Assembly: GCF_017406825.1 (NCBI RefSeq)
Contig: NZ_JAFQXT010000027.1
Location: forward strand, 62,001-126,000
DNA: 64,000 bases
DNA from: Methanobrevibacter sp.
GTDB lineage: Archaea > Methanobacteriota > Methanobacteria > Methanobacteriales > Methanobacteriaceae
Direction: 5' to 3'
Part shown: one piece after another, positions 36,184 to 44,753 of the stretch
Layout: every line of letters starts with the position of its first letter
How positions within the stretch are numbered: the stretch's first letter is position 1
Program-made: the position numbers and the translations under genes
The notes under the pieces: generated by a model
Told to the model about the DNA's origin: nothing
Database searches by the model: none
The model's input: the letters and a program-made list of their open reading frames with translations, nothing else

Positions 36184-37205
36184 AGTAATTTTTTCCTTAA
36201 TCTTTTAAATCTGCTTTCAGCTGAATAGCTGTCGACGCATGATTCGAACTCATCTGCATTTCTTGATTTTATTGCGCATTCAAAAATGTGCCTGTATCTA
36301 GGCTTCAACTCTTTTTTAAAGTAATTGTCGTTTTCCCATTTTTCCTTATTCTTCAGATAATCCTGTCTGATTCTTTCAAAGAACAATTCTTTTTGTGATT
36401 CATCAGCCCTTTTGAATAATCGATAGATGTTGTGAAAAATCCTGTAGTATAATTCCTCTTTATGGTTTTCATGATGATATTCGTCACATAAATCCAGAAG
36501 CAGGCTGGCGATATCGATAATGTCAAGGGATTTCACCGTTAAGGGGGTTGTTGTCGAATCTGTATGTTTGCGTCTGTTGTATAGGAATTCATCATAAAAG
36601 TATATCTTTTCGGCTTTAAAAAGCGCATGTGTGAAAAACACGTTATCTTCAAAGAGCAAGCCTTCCGGAAATCTGACATCTGATATGAATTCACGCCTAA
36701 AAAGATTTCCCGGAGGACATACACACAACTCCAGTGCAAAATCCTTCACGTTATTATAATTGAATGAATCCAAACCGACGCGACTTTTTAAATAAGGCAT
36801 GTTGTAGTAGTCATCATCAATCAGTTTGCCTGTCTCGTCAAGGAAATTGCTTATCTTGAATATTATGAAATCAAATTCATTGTCATCTATAAACCCAATC
36901 AGTTTCTCGAAGGCATCAAAATCAAGATAATCGTCACTGTCCATAAAATAGATGCATTCCCCTGTTGCTTCGGACAATCCAATATTTCTGCTTGCTCCCG
37001 CACCCTTATTTTGCTGGTTGATGATTCTGATTCTTGAATCCCTCTTTTGATATTCATTCAGTATGTCTGAAGTGCCGTCGGTTGACCCGTCATTGACACA
37101 GATTATCTCGATATCGCCGAATGACTGGTTGACTAAACTATCAAGGGATTTCTCCAGATACTTTTCGCAATTATATACCGGCATGATGACAGATATCCTA
37201 ACCAT
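36180..37205 (-). CDS. Family 2 glycosyltransferase
   Basis: 341 residues. ISVIMPVYNCEKYLEKSLDSL opens the GT-A fold; ICVNDGSTDGT, NQQNKGAGASRNIGL and IYFMDSDDYLD with the DxD give the nucleotide-sugar and metal sites; LLFEDNVFF and LYNRRKHTDS are the acceptor-side motifs. The C-terminus is helical and charged. It is cytosolic, probably acting on a lipid-linked precursor. Second of three leftward genes (GT2, GT2, nuclease); the downstream coupling to the nuclease is by 4-base overlap. Confidence 0.9.
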   Translation of the reverse strand: MVRISVIMPVYNCEKYLEKSLDSLVNQSFGDIEIICVNDGSTDGTSDILNEYQKRDSRIRIINQQNKGAGASRNIGLSEATGECIYFMDSDDYLDFDAFEKLIGFIDDNEFDFIIFKISNFLDETGKLIDDDYYNMPYLKSRVGLDSFNYNNVKDFALELCVCPPGNLFRREFISDVRFPEGLLFEDNVFFTHALFKAEKIYFYDEFLYNRRKHTDSTTTPLTVKSLDIIDIASLLLDLCDEYHHENHKEELYYRIFHNIYRLFKRADESQKELFFERIRQDYLKNKEKWENDNYFKKELKPRYRHIFECAIKSRNADEFESCVDSYSAESRFKRLRKKLL

Positions 37206-37207
37206 GA

Positions 37208-38329
37208 TCAGTTCCCCTTAAGCTTTCTTAACGGTTTGGTGATTTTCCAACTTTTTGAGGATAACAGTTCCTGATTTTTTCGTTTCAACTCATTGTTTTC
37301 ATGTTTAAGTTTATTGTTTTCCTCTTTAAGTGCTTCTAATTTTGTTTTTAACTGATAAAATTTCAGATAAACATCAACTTCCTCAAATCTTTGGGATTCA
37401 ATAACCGCATTGAATATGTTTTTATGATACTCTTCGATTTCTTCCAATTTTAATTCAGTTTCATATTCATCCTTTTGCTCTAAAAATGATGATTTCATAT
37501 GATTGTAATAATATTGCTTGCATTCAGGCTTGATTAGACTAAATCTGTAATATATGCTGTCAATCTTTCTCATGAATAGCATTTCCCGAAATTCAGGATA
37601 CATGCCCTTGTCCTTGAACTTCCGATAGATGTGGTCATAGACTTCAATAATGTCAGCATGCTTTTTCGATGCCTTTGTAATGACGGAATCATTTCTGATT
37701 CTTCTGTAATAAAGTATTTCGTCTAGAAAATAGATTCTTTCGGCATCAAAAATGTAATCAATGTAGAATGCATTGTCTTCAAAAATCAAACCTTCCAGGA
37801 ATCTTTTGTTTTCAACCAATTCCCTTTTGAAAAACTTGTTGCAGGGACTTACATCAACCTTAAGCAGGTCATATTTAAAATCTTGATAGCTGAACACGTC
37901 TTTACCAATATCCAATAGAAACGGCATGTTGGAATAATCATAATCCTTTTCACCGGTTTTCTCATTGAAATTCAGCAATTTGAATAACACCAAATCAAGA
38001 TCATTTTCCTGTGATAGGGAATGCAGCTTATTCAGGCCGTCCAAATCCAAATAGTCATCCGAATCCATAAAATAAATATAATTGCCTTTGGAGTCGTTTA
38101 AGGCGGCATTTCTGGCGGATCCCGCTCCATGATTTTCCTGTGTGATGATTCTTATTCTTGAATCGTTATTCTGGTATTCGTTCAGGATGTCTGATGAGTT
38201 GTCGGTTGACCCGTCGTCAACGCAGATTATTTCGATATCCTTGAAACTCTGATTGACTATGCTGTCCAGACATTCTTCAAGATATTCCTCAACATTATAT
38301 ACAGGGATTATGACAGATATTTCAACCAT
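37208..38329 (-). CDS. Family 2 glycosyltransferase with coiled coil
   Basis: 373 residues. ISVIIPVYNVEEYLEECLDSI, ICVDDGSTDNS, TQENHGAGSARNAAL and IYFMDSDDYLD give a complete GT2 core, closely related to the neighbour. It differs in a long C-terminal coiled coil (LKEENNKLKHENNELKRKNQ) and the end LLSSKSWKITKPLRKLKGN, a tail often seen on glycosyltransferases of surface polysaccharides. It starts the leftward operon. The promoter must lie in 38330-38403, which also serves the divergent flavin oxidoreductase. Confidence 0.9.
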   Translation of the reverse strand: MVEISVIIPVYNVEEYLEECLDSIVNQSFKDIEIICVDDGSTDNSSDILNEYQNNDSRIRIITQENHGAGSARNAALNDSKGNYIYFMDSDDYLDLDGLNKLHSLSQENDLDLVLFKLLNFNEKTGEKDYDYSNMPFLLDIGKDVFSYQDFKYDLLKVDVSPCNKFFKRELVENKRFLEGLIFEDNAFYIDYIFDAERIYFLDEILYYRRIRNDSVITKASKKHADIIEVYDHIYRKFKDKGMYPEFREMLFMRKIDSIYYRFSLIKPECKQYYYNHMKSSFLEQKDEYETELKLEEIEEYHKNIFNAVIESQRFEEVDVYLKFYQLKTKLEALKEENNKLKHENNELKRKNQELLSSKSWKITKPLRKLKGN

Positions 38330-38403
38330 TTAAACACCTAAACAATAACTTATTTAAAATTTAAAGTATATATTTTTAATTACAATTTTAGGAGATTTAA
38401 AAA

Positions 38404-38946
38404 ATGAAAATTGTAGCACTTAACGCAAGTCCACGTGTCGGTGGAAACTGTGACGTATTAATGGATGAAATGATTAAAGGAATAGAGGAAAATGGAGGAG
38501 AAGTAGTCAAATACTACTTGGAAAAATGTGATATCGCACCTTGTAAAGCATGCATGTACTGCGCTGAAAACCCTGAATGCGTAAGGGCTGATGACGGAAA
38601 CAAGATTCTTGATGATTTGGTTGCAGCTGATGGCGTAATCTTTGCAACACCAATCTATTACGGTCAGATGTCCGCTCAAGGTAAATTAATAATCGACAGA
38701 TTTTATTCAATAGGCCAAAACCCTGATAAAAGCTTATCCGGTAAAGCAGCATTAATATTTACCGAAAACCAGCCTGAAGGAACATACGCAGACTATATTG
38801 AAATGACCAAGTTCTCACCTTTCACTTTCATGGGATATGAAGTGATTGGTCATGTCGATGCCGGTAGCGCAGGTCCTGCAGGTATTGTGGCCGACGAACA
38901 GGAAGAAAAGTTAAAAGAAGCTTACGAATTAGGTTTAAAATTCTAA
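38404..38946 (+). CDS. Iron-sulfur flavoprotein / NADPH-dependent FMN reductase
   Basis: 180 residues. MKIVALNASPRVGGNCDVLM is the FMN-binding loop of the NADPH-dependent FMN reductase fold, and CKACMYCAENPEC near residue 48 has CX2CX2CX5C, the compact 4Fe-4S motif of the iron-sulfur flavoproteins of methanogens. Characterised relatives transfer electrons from ferredoxin to small acceptors and are proposed to counter oxidative stress. GGAG of TTTAGGAG (about 38390-38397) serves as ribosome binding site. Monocistronic. Confidence 0.85.
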   Translation: MKIVALNASPRVGGNCDVLMDEMIKGIEENGGEVVKYYLEKCDIAPCKACMYCAENPECVRADDGNKILDDLVAADGVIFATPIYYGQMSAQGKLIIDRFYSIGQNPDKSLSGKAALIFTENQPEGTYADYIEMTKFSPFTFMGYEVIGHVDAGSAGPAGIVADEQEEKLKEAYELGLKF

Positions 38947-38968
38947 ACCTAATTAACTATTTTTTTTG
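38927..38968 (+). terminator. Terminator of flavin oxidoreductase gene
   Basis: AATTAGGTTTA (38927-38937) and TAAACCTAATT (38944-38954) form an 11-bp stem around AAATTC. The left arm is the end of the coding sequence and the TAA stop (38944-38946) begins the right arm. A long T run follows. Confidence 0.75.
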
Positions 38969-39038
38969 TTGTTCCAATCAACATTTATATAATATTTTTA
39001 ACAAAATGATTATTAACTGAAAATTTAAGTTGATAATT

Positions 39039-40013
39039 ATGGAATGTGAAAAACTAGTTTTGTGTGATGAATGGGATAAGGTATTTCCCAAATCCGATAA
39101 GATTTATCATGAAAAGGTAACTTTTGTAAATAGATATGGAATAACATTGGCCGCAGATTTGTACAAACCATTGGATGCTGATGAAAAATTACCTGCCATA
39201 GCATGTTGTGGACCATTCGGTGCAGTCAAGGAACAGGTTTCAGGATTATATGCCCAAACTTTGGCTGAAATGGGATTTTTAACAATTGCTTTTGATCCTT
39301 CATTCACTGGTGAAAGTGGAGGCCAGCCTCGCTTTATGGCTTCACCGGACATCAACACTGAAGATTTCCAAGCTGCAGTAGACTTCTTGGCCACCAATGA
39401 TGATGTGGATGCTGATAGAATTGGTATCTGCGGCATCTGCGGATGGGGAGGTATGGCTTTAAATGCAGCATCTCTGGATACCCGTATTAAGGCAACCGTG
39501 ACATCCACCATGTATAACATGACACGCGTAACCGCAAAGGGCTATTATGATGCAGATGATAATGCAGATTCAAGATATGAAATGAAAGTCGCCTTAAACA
39601 ATCAAAGGACAGAAGATTATAGAAATGGTGAATATGCAAGAGCAGGAGGGGTTGTAAAAGAGGTCACTGATGATTTCCCTCAATTTGTAAAAGATTATCA
39701 TGACTTCTATATTGAGGAATTGGGCTATCATGAAAGGTCACCGGGCTCAAATGACGGATGGAATGCTGTAGGATGCATGTCATTCATATCCCAGCCGATA
39801 ATCGCATACTCAGATGAAATCAGGTCAGCCGTTTTAATTGTTCATGGCGAAAAAGCACATTCAAGATACTTCTCAGAAGATGAATTTGCAAAATTAAAAG
39901 GTGACAATAAGGAACTAATGATTATTCCCGATGCTGTTCACACAGACCTGTACTATAAAACTGACGTAATCCCATTTGAAAAGATTGCAGAGTTTTTTAA
40001 TGAAAATCTTTAA
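39039..40013 (+). CDS. Alpha/beta hydrolase with Cys in the nucleophile elbow
   Basis: 324 residues from ATG 39039; TTG 39030 is in frame but lacks spacing from any ribosome binding site. CCGPFGAVKEQ is the oxyanion loop, FDPSFTGESGG follows, and GICGICGWGGMALNAA (residues 129-144) is the nucleophile elbow. Here the expected serine is replaced by cysteine (Cys134), as in dienelactone hydrolase relatives. VLIVHGEKAHSRYFSED and DAVHTDLYY near the C-terminus carry the Asp/His partners. The preferred substrate is unknown. The upstream TATA-like CATTTATATAAT (about 38982-38993) gives it its own promoter. Confidence 0.75.
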   Translation: MECEKLVLCDEWDKVFPKSDKIYHEKVTFVNRYGITLAADLYKPLDADEKLPAIACCGPFGAVKEQVSGLYAQTLAEMGFLTIAFDPSFTGESGGQPRFMASPDINTEDFQAAVDFLATNDDVDADRIGICGICGWGGMALNAASLDTRIKATVTSTMYNMTRVTAKGYYDADDNADSRYEMKVALNNQRTEDYRNGEYARAGGVVKEVTDDFPQFVKDYHDFYIEELGYHERSPGSNDGWNAVGCMSFISQPIIAYSDEIRSAVLIVHGEKAHSRYFSEDEFAKLKGDNKELMIIPDAVHTDLYYKTDVIPFEKIAEFFNENL

Positions 40014-40043
40014 AAATCCATTATGGATTTTAACTTTTTTTTT
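40013..40043 (+). terminator. Terminator of hydrolase gene
   Basis: AAAATCCA (40013-40020) pairs with TGGATTTT (40024-40031) around TTA, then AACTTTTTTTTT. The TAA stop (40011-40013) touches the stem. Confidence 0.7.
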
Positions 40044-40096
40044 AAATCCCGTTAATTTTATATTATTTAATACATAGTATATTTGGTGCAAAAAAT

Positions 40097-41542
40097 ATGG
40101 CAAATCAAAATCAATGGGATTCCTCACTTTCATTTTTATTGGCAATGATTGGTGCCGCTGTCGGATTAGGCAACATCTGGCGTTTCAGTTATGTTGTATA
40201 CTCTAATGGAGGAGGATCATTTTTCATTCCATATCTTGTTGCTATTGCAATAATGGGCATTCCATTTCTTGTTTTGGAATATGGCATAGGCTATAACTAC
40301 AAGGATTCATTTTCCAATATTTTAAAGGAAATCAATCCTAAACTTGAGTTTGTTTCTTGGATGCTGGTAATATTTGTTTTTATAGTTGTAATTTATTATG
40401 TGGTTATTTTAAGTTGGGATTTGATATATGTGGCTTCCAGCATAACTTTTCCTTGGGGAAATGACCCTGCGGCATTTTTTGTTCAAAATGTTGCGGGCGG
40501 TTCCAATTTATCCAATATGGCCATGCTAATGATTCCCACCTCAATCAGCTTGTTAATAATGGGGTTTTTGCTTTGGTTCATATCTCACAGGGATTTAAAT
40601 GAGGGCATTGGTAAAGCTTCAAGGATTTTGATACCTTTACTTTTTTGCTTGATGTTTTTCATTATAGTTTATGCTTTCACACTTCCAGGTGCCGGTGTCG
40701 GTATTGTGGCATTGTTAAATCCTGATTGGAGCATGCTTTTTAATATCAACATATGGCTTGCAGCCTTTTCACAGATAATCTTCTCATTAAGCATAGGTCA
40801 GGCCATTGCACTTACTTATGCTAGCTATTTGCCTGAAGGATCTAAATTGAATGATAATGTTTTGATAGTTGTTTTAGCCAACTGCTCATTTGAAGTATTT
40901 ACAGCTTTGGGAATATTTTCCATTTTGGGTTATATGTCTGCAACCGCTGGAACTCCTATTGTTCAATTGGTCAGTGAGGGAACTGGATTGGTATTTGTCG
41001 TATTCCCTATGATATTTAACGTTATGGGGCCAATAGGACATATTCTTTCACCGTTATTGTTCCTTTCAATCTTATTTGCAGGAATAACCTCCGCTGTAGC
41101 GATTTTTGAACCTATGGTTAATTCAACATTGCACAAATTTGATTGGTCACGTAAAAAAACCGTAACTGTCTTATCAGTTATAGGATGTGCATTTTCTTTA
41201 TTGTTTACAACAGGCATCAGCAGTTATCTTGTTGGTGTTGTTGACGGATTTGTAAATGAATTCTGCATTCTTTTTTTGATTGTAGTTCAAAGTATAATCT
41301 TCGCATGGATATATGATCTCGATTCTTTGATACCAGTATTAAATGAAAACAGCAAATTCAAAGTCGGAAAAATTTGGAAATTTAATCTTAGATACGTTTT
41401 GCCTGTATTTGTTCTTTTAATGTGGGCGATTGGGGTATTTGAGTTAATTTCAAATTCAAATAATTTTGAAATGACAATCTATGTTGTCATTGCAGTTGCG
41501 GTTCTCATTGTTAGTGGAATTTTTTCAAAAATCAAATCTTAG
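40097..41542 (+). CDS. Sodium-dependent amino acid transporter, NSS/SNF family
   Basis: 481 residues with about 11-12 membrane segments. MIGAAVGLGNIWRFSYVVYS is the TM1 unwound motif that binds Na+ and substrate in LeuT-type transporters, and GGGSFFIPYLVAIAIMGIPFLVLEYGIG is TM2. The later SIGQAIALTYASYLPEGSKLND and GPIGHILSPLLFLSILFAG are further family blocks. It imports an amino acid or analogue with Na+. The TTTGGTG sequence near 40083-40089 is the ribosome binding site. A very short ORF with its own strong site follows. Confidence 0.92.
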   Translation: MANQNQWDSSLSFLLAMIGAAVGLGNIWRFSYVVYSNGGGSFFIPYLVAIAIMGIPFLVLEYGIGYNYKDSFSNILKEINPKLEFVSWMLVIFVFIVVIYYVVILSWDLIYVASSITFPWGNDPAAFFVQNVAGGSNLSNMAMLMIPTSISLLIMGFLLWFISHRDLNEGIGKASRILIPLLFCLMFFIIVYAFTLPGAGVGIVALLNPDWSMLFNINIWLAAFSQIIFSLSIGQAIALTYASYLPEGSKLNDNVLIVVLANCSFEVFTALGIFSILGYMSATAGTPIVQLVSEGTGLVFVVFPMIFNVMGPIGHILSPLLFLSILFAGITSAVAIFEPMVNSTLHKFDWSRKKTVTVLSVIGCAFSLLFTTGISSYLVGVVDGFVNEFCILFLIVVQSIIFAWIYDLDSLIPVLNENSKFKVGKIWKFNLRYVLPVFVLLMWAIGVFELISNSNNFEMTIYVVIAVAVLIVSGIFSKIKS

Positions 41543-41555
41543 GAGCAGGTGAGTT

Positions 41556-41603
41556 ATGATCGGCCTTCTCAATTTGTTAGGCGATTATCCATATTTTTCA
41601 TAG
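41556..41603 (+). CDS. Possible 15-residue peptide after the transporter
   Basis: ATG 41556 is preceded by GGAGCAGGTGAG (41542-41553), a strong ribosome binding site 8-13 bases after the transporter stop. It encodes MIGLLNLLGDYPYFS and a TAG stop. Some NSS transporters have tiny partner subunits (MetS), but those have a clear membrane segment and this does not. It may be a leader peptide or a truncated partner; a chance ORF cannot be excluded. Confidence 0.3.
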   Translation: MIGLLNLLGDYPYFS

Positions 41604-41627
41604 GGAAAATCCAAATAATAATAAGGC

Positions 41628-41888
41628 ATGATTTTAATATATATTGATATGGGTTTAGGTTCACTTTTTAAAAGAGGCAAAAAGAAAGAGAAAACTGAAG
41701 AGATTGAGGATTGCCATATTGATATTAACGTTGAAGATTGTGACGGATGTGAAAAATGCACTATTGCATGTCCTAACAATGTCTTAATCATCATTGATGA
41801 CGTATCTTCTGTTCGTGACTCTCAGGTTTGCAAGAGCTGTAGGGTATGTGTGGCGATTTGTCCAAATGACTGCATCACTGTAAACTGA
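41628..41888 (+). CDS. 2x[4Fe-4S] ferredoxin
   Basis: About 80-86 residues. Two cluster motifs, CDGCEKCTIACP and CKSCRVCVAICP, of bacterial-type ferredoxin, after a Lys-rich linker FKRGKKKEKTEE. The start is unclear: ATG 41628 has AAGG nearby, while ATG 41649 (MGLGSLFKRG) lies 20 bases on within TATA-like sequence and would be almost leaderless. Cytosolic electron carrier; the next genes, the scaffold/GGGtGRT pair, are 220 bases downstream and a link is possible. Confidence 0.85.
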   Translation: MILIYIDMGLGSLFKRGKKKEKTEEIEDCHIDINVEDCDGCEKCTIACPNNVLIIIDDVSSVRDSQVCKSCRVCVAICPNDCITVN

Positions 41889-42107
41889 CTGAAAAGTCAC
41901 CCAACAAATATTGATTTTACATTTAATAATTCTGATAGTTATTAGTCTTAACTATAATTAAATTAACTTCTTTTTAATTTTAAATAATATGCATGTAAAA
42001 AAAACATTGTTTAAATGACCATTATCTACATTAATTTAATCAAATATGCAAAAATACATTAATCAAAAAACAGAAAAATAATTCTAGAAAAAAAATTTTG
42101 GAGAAAT

Positions 42108-42803
42108 ATGATGATATATTCAACAGAAATCGAAAATATGTGTCCTGTACGAAAAGGCGCAAATCATGACCCTGCTCCAATACCTGAAGAAGGCAAATGG
42201 GTAAAAGCAAAACAGATCGGAGACATTTCCGGTTTTACTCATGGAATAGGATGGTGCGCACCTCAACAGGGATGCTGCAAATTAACATTGAATGTTAAAG
42301 AGGGCATTATTGAAGAAGCATTGGTGGAGACATTGGGATGTTCCGGAATGACCCATTCAGCCGCAATGGCCGGCGAAATACTTGTCGGAAAAACCATCCT
42401 TGAAGCATTGAACACAGATTTGGTATGTGATGCGATAAACACTGCAATGCGCGAATTATTCTTACAGATTGTTTATGGAAGAACACAATCCGCATTTTCA
42501 GAAGGAGGGCTACAAATCGGTGCAGGCCTTGAAGATTTAGGAAAAGGCCACAGAAGCCAAGTAGGAACAATCTATTCAACAAAATCAAAAGGACCAAGAT
42601 ATCTTGAATTGACAGAAGGCTACATTATCGAAATTGGCCTTGATGAGGATAATGAAATAATAGGATACAAATACATCAACTTAGGTGTAATGCTGGATGC
42701 AATCAAGGACGGAGTTGACCCACTTGAAGCCATTGAAAAGGCAACAGGCCAATACGGAAGATTTGATGATGCAGTAAAAAAAATAGATCCGAGGAGTGAA
42801 TGA
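42108..42803 (+). CDS. Fe-S cluster assembly scaffold-like protein, partner of GGGtGRT protein
   Basis: 231 residues. GIGWCAPQQGCCKLTL near residue 45 and ALVETLGCSGMTHSAAMAGEIL near residue 72 resemble the NifU-like scaffold fold with its conserved cysteines. These proteins are found beside the GGGtGRT family, as here, and the exact function of the pair is not established. GGAG (42100-42103) fits either ATG 42108 or ATG 42111. The final codons overlap the start of the next gene (ATGA), indicating translational coupling. Confidence 0.8.
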   Translation: MMIYSTEIENMCPVRKGANHDPAPIPEEGKWVKAKQIGDISGFTHGIGWCAPQQGCCKLTLNVKEGIIEEALVETLGCSGMTHSAAMAGEILVGKTILEALNTDLVCDAINTAMRELFLQIVYGRTQSAFSEGGLQIGAGLEDLGKGHRSQVGTIYSTKSKGPRYLELTEGYIIEIGLDEDNEIIGYKYINLGVMLDAIKDGVDPLEAIEKATGQYGRFDDAVKKIDPRSE

Positions 42804-43807
42804 GCATGAGTTTATTTGAAAGCTATGAAAGAAGAATCGACCAGATCACTCCAGTACTTGAAAAATACGGTATTAAAGACCTCCAGGAAGCAAAGCAGAT
42901 ATGTCTTGATAAAGGATTTGACCCATATGATATTGTAAAAGGGGTTCAGCCGATTTGTTTTGAAAATGCATGTTGGGCATACACTCTTGGAGCTGCAATA
43001 GCCATAAAGCAGGGCTGCACAAAGGCATCCGATGCTGCAAAAGCTATTGGTGAAGGACTGCAGGCATTCTGCATTCCTGGAAGTGTTGCTGATGACAGGC
43101 AAGTCGGTTTGGGTCATGGAAATTTAGCATCAATGTTATTGAGCGATGAAAGTGAATGTTTTGCTTTTTTAGCAGGCCATGAAAGTTTCGCGGCAGCTGA
43201 AGGAGCAATAGGCATTGCCAACTCAGCAAATGAAGTTCGTGAAAAGCCATTAAGAGTAATTCTGAATGGGCTTGGAAAAGATGCCGCTTTAATCATCTCC
43301 AGAATCAACGGTTTCACACATGTTGAAACAGAATTCGATTATTTCACTGGTGAGGTGAAAATCGTTAAGGAAAAGGCATATTCAGATGGTGAAAGAGCAA
43401 AAGTAAGATGTTATGGTGCCGATGATGTTCGTGAAGGCGTAGCTATTATGCATCTTGAAGGAGTTGACGTTTCCATCACAGGTAACTCAACAAATCCTAC
43501 ACGTTTCCAGCATCCTGTTGCAGGAACATATAAGAAAGAATGTATTCTGCAAGGTAAAAAGTACTTCTCTGTTGCTTCAGGTGGAGGAACAGGCAGAACC
43601 TTGCATCCGGACAATATGGCGGCAGGTCCTGCATCATATGGTATGACAGATACATTAGGACGCATGCACTCAGATGCCCAGTTTGCCGGTTCTTCATCCG
43701 TACCTGCCCATGTTGAAATGATGGGTTTGATCGGTATGGGAAACAATCCTATGGTTGGAGCATCAGTTGCTGTAGCGGTCGCTGTTGAAAAGGCAATGAA
43801 ACAATAA
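42800..43807 (+). CDS. GGGtGRT family protein
   Basis: 335 residues containing the naming motif VASGGGTGRTLHPDN near residue 254, after SITGNSTNPTRFQHPVAGTY. It is alanine- and glycine-rich, with hydrophobic stretches (VGASVAVAVAVEKAM) but no clear membrane span. Family function is unknown. Starts ATG 42800, overlapping the scaffold stop, or ATG 42806, six bases later; both follow GAGGAG (42791-42796). The two-gene unit ends in a strong terminator. Likely acts with the scaffold in a metal-cluster pathway; this is inference from co-occurrence. Confidence 0.85.
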   Translation: MSMSLFESYERRIDQITPVLEKYGIKDLQEAKQICLDKGFDPYDIVKGVQPICFENACWAYTLGAAIAIKQGCTKASDAAKAIGEGLQAFCIPGSVADDRQVGLGHGNLASMLLSDESECFAFLAGHESFAAAEGAIGIANSANEVREKPLRVILNGLGKDAALIISRINGFTHVETEFDYFTGEVKIVKEKAYSDGERAKVRCYGADDVREGVAIMHLEGVDVSITGNSTNPTRFQHPVAGTYKKECILQGKKYFSVASGGGTGRTLHPDNMAAGPASYGMTDTLGRMHSDAQFAGSSSVPAHVEMMGLIGMGNNPMVGASVAVAVAVEKAMKQ

Positions 43808-43840
43808 AAAGGGAACATATCCCTTTTTTTTATCTTTTTT
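43806..43840 (+). terminator. Terminator of scaffold/GGGtGRT operon
   Basis: AAAAAGGGA (43806-43814) pairs with TCCCTTTTT (43820-43828) around ACATA, then more T. The stop TAA (43805-43807) overlaps the left arm. Confidence 0.75.
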
Positions 43841-43853
43841 TGGAGTTTTTCGC

Positions 43854-44267
43854 ATGACAATGTGGGGATTAACAGTAAGAGGAATATGTGAACTTAATGA
43901 AAAGGTTTTGCTTTTAAAAATAAGGTCCCGTTCAGCTCATGATGCCGGTAGATGGGAAATTCCGGGCGGAAAAGTAAAAAAATGCGAATTTTTCGATGAA
44001 GCATTGAAAAGGGAATATCTTGAAGAAACAGGACTTGAAGTTGATGTTGATTCATTGTATAATGTTGTTAGAAACGATTATACCGCCTGTAAAACATCTG
44101 AAGAAATCAAATCCATTCAACTGATTATGAAAGTGGCTTGTGAAAGTGATGAAGTTGTTATCAGTGATGAACATGATGACTACGGATGGTTTAGTTGGGA
44201 TGAAGTTAATGATATGATTTCAAAAGACCTGCTGACCGTTCCGGCAGTTAACGCTTTCAAAAAATAG
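43854..44267 (+). CDS. NUDIX hydrolase
   Basis: 137 residues with a full Nudix box: GGKVKKCEFFDEALKREYLEETGLEVD fits GX5EX7REUXEEXGU, with the metal-binding glutamates in REYLEETG. It removes nucleoside diphosphates linked to another moiety, either cleaning damaged nucleotides or an unknown sugar or cofactor diphosphate. The start ATG 43854 follows TGGAG; ATG 43860 is an alternative. Monocistronic and closed by a strong hairpin. Confidence 0.9.
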   Translation: MTMWGLTVRGICELNEKVLLLKIRSRSAHDAGRWEIPGGKVKKCEFFDEALKREYLEETGLEVDVDSLYNVVRNDYTACKTSEEIKSIQLIMKVACESDEVVISDEHDDYGWFSWDEVNDMISKDLLTVPAVNAFKK

Positions 44268-44296
44268 TAGATGATGAATCACCTACTATTTTTCAT
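44261..44296 (+). terminator. Terminator of NUDIX gene
   Basis: AAAATAGTAG (44261-44270) and CTACTATTTT (44283-44292) make a 10-bp stem around a 12-base loop, then TTT. The TAG stop (44265-44267) lies inside the left arm. Confidence 0.75.
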
Positions 44297-44301
44297 TTAA
44301 T

Positions 44302-44445
44302 TCATTTGCCTGCATTGCAGGACGGTATCATAAGATCTATAGGATCTCCGTATCTTGTCTGGGAATTATCAACAATCATATGGGGAGGTACTTTCAATAT
44401 CGGGGGGATATCGTATATTTTGTTGCATATGTGTGGATTGACCAT
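44302..44445 (-). pseudogene. Possible coding remnant
   Basis: An open minus-strand frame reads from a stop near 44461 to TGA 44302 and includes ATG 44445: about 47 residues, ending GDPIDLMIPSCNAGK. The amino acid pattern is protein-like (VPPHMIVDN, PHICNKIYDIPP) rather than random AT sequence, yet no start signal or ribosome binding site was seen. It could be the 3' end of a lost gene. No family is recognised. The rest of 44,293-44,753 is AT-rich with nothing else visible. Confidence 0.3.
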
Positions 44446-44753
44446 CTGATTGTTAAATACATCTGTCTATTCAAAACAATTGTATTCTTTTTGTTGTGGG
44501 TTTCAATTTTCGATTAATCGGTGTTGTTTTCAATTTCTCATTGAATATTGAATCCAAAATCCCATAAATCTTTATGAAAATGATTTTTCTAAGGTTTCAT
44601 TAGCCAAATTGTATGATGGAGGCAGATATAATGATGGAGAATAGACGGTTCATTTCTATTTTTTTCATAAATATTGCCTCATTGTCTTTAATATTCATTG
44701 ATTTGATATAAATATGGGCTTTTTAGATAAATTGTCAAGGCTGAACTGAATAA

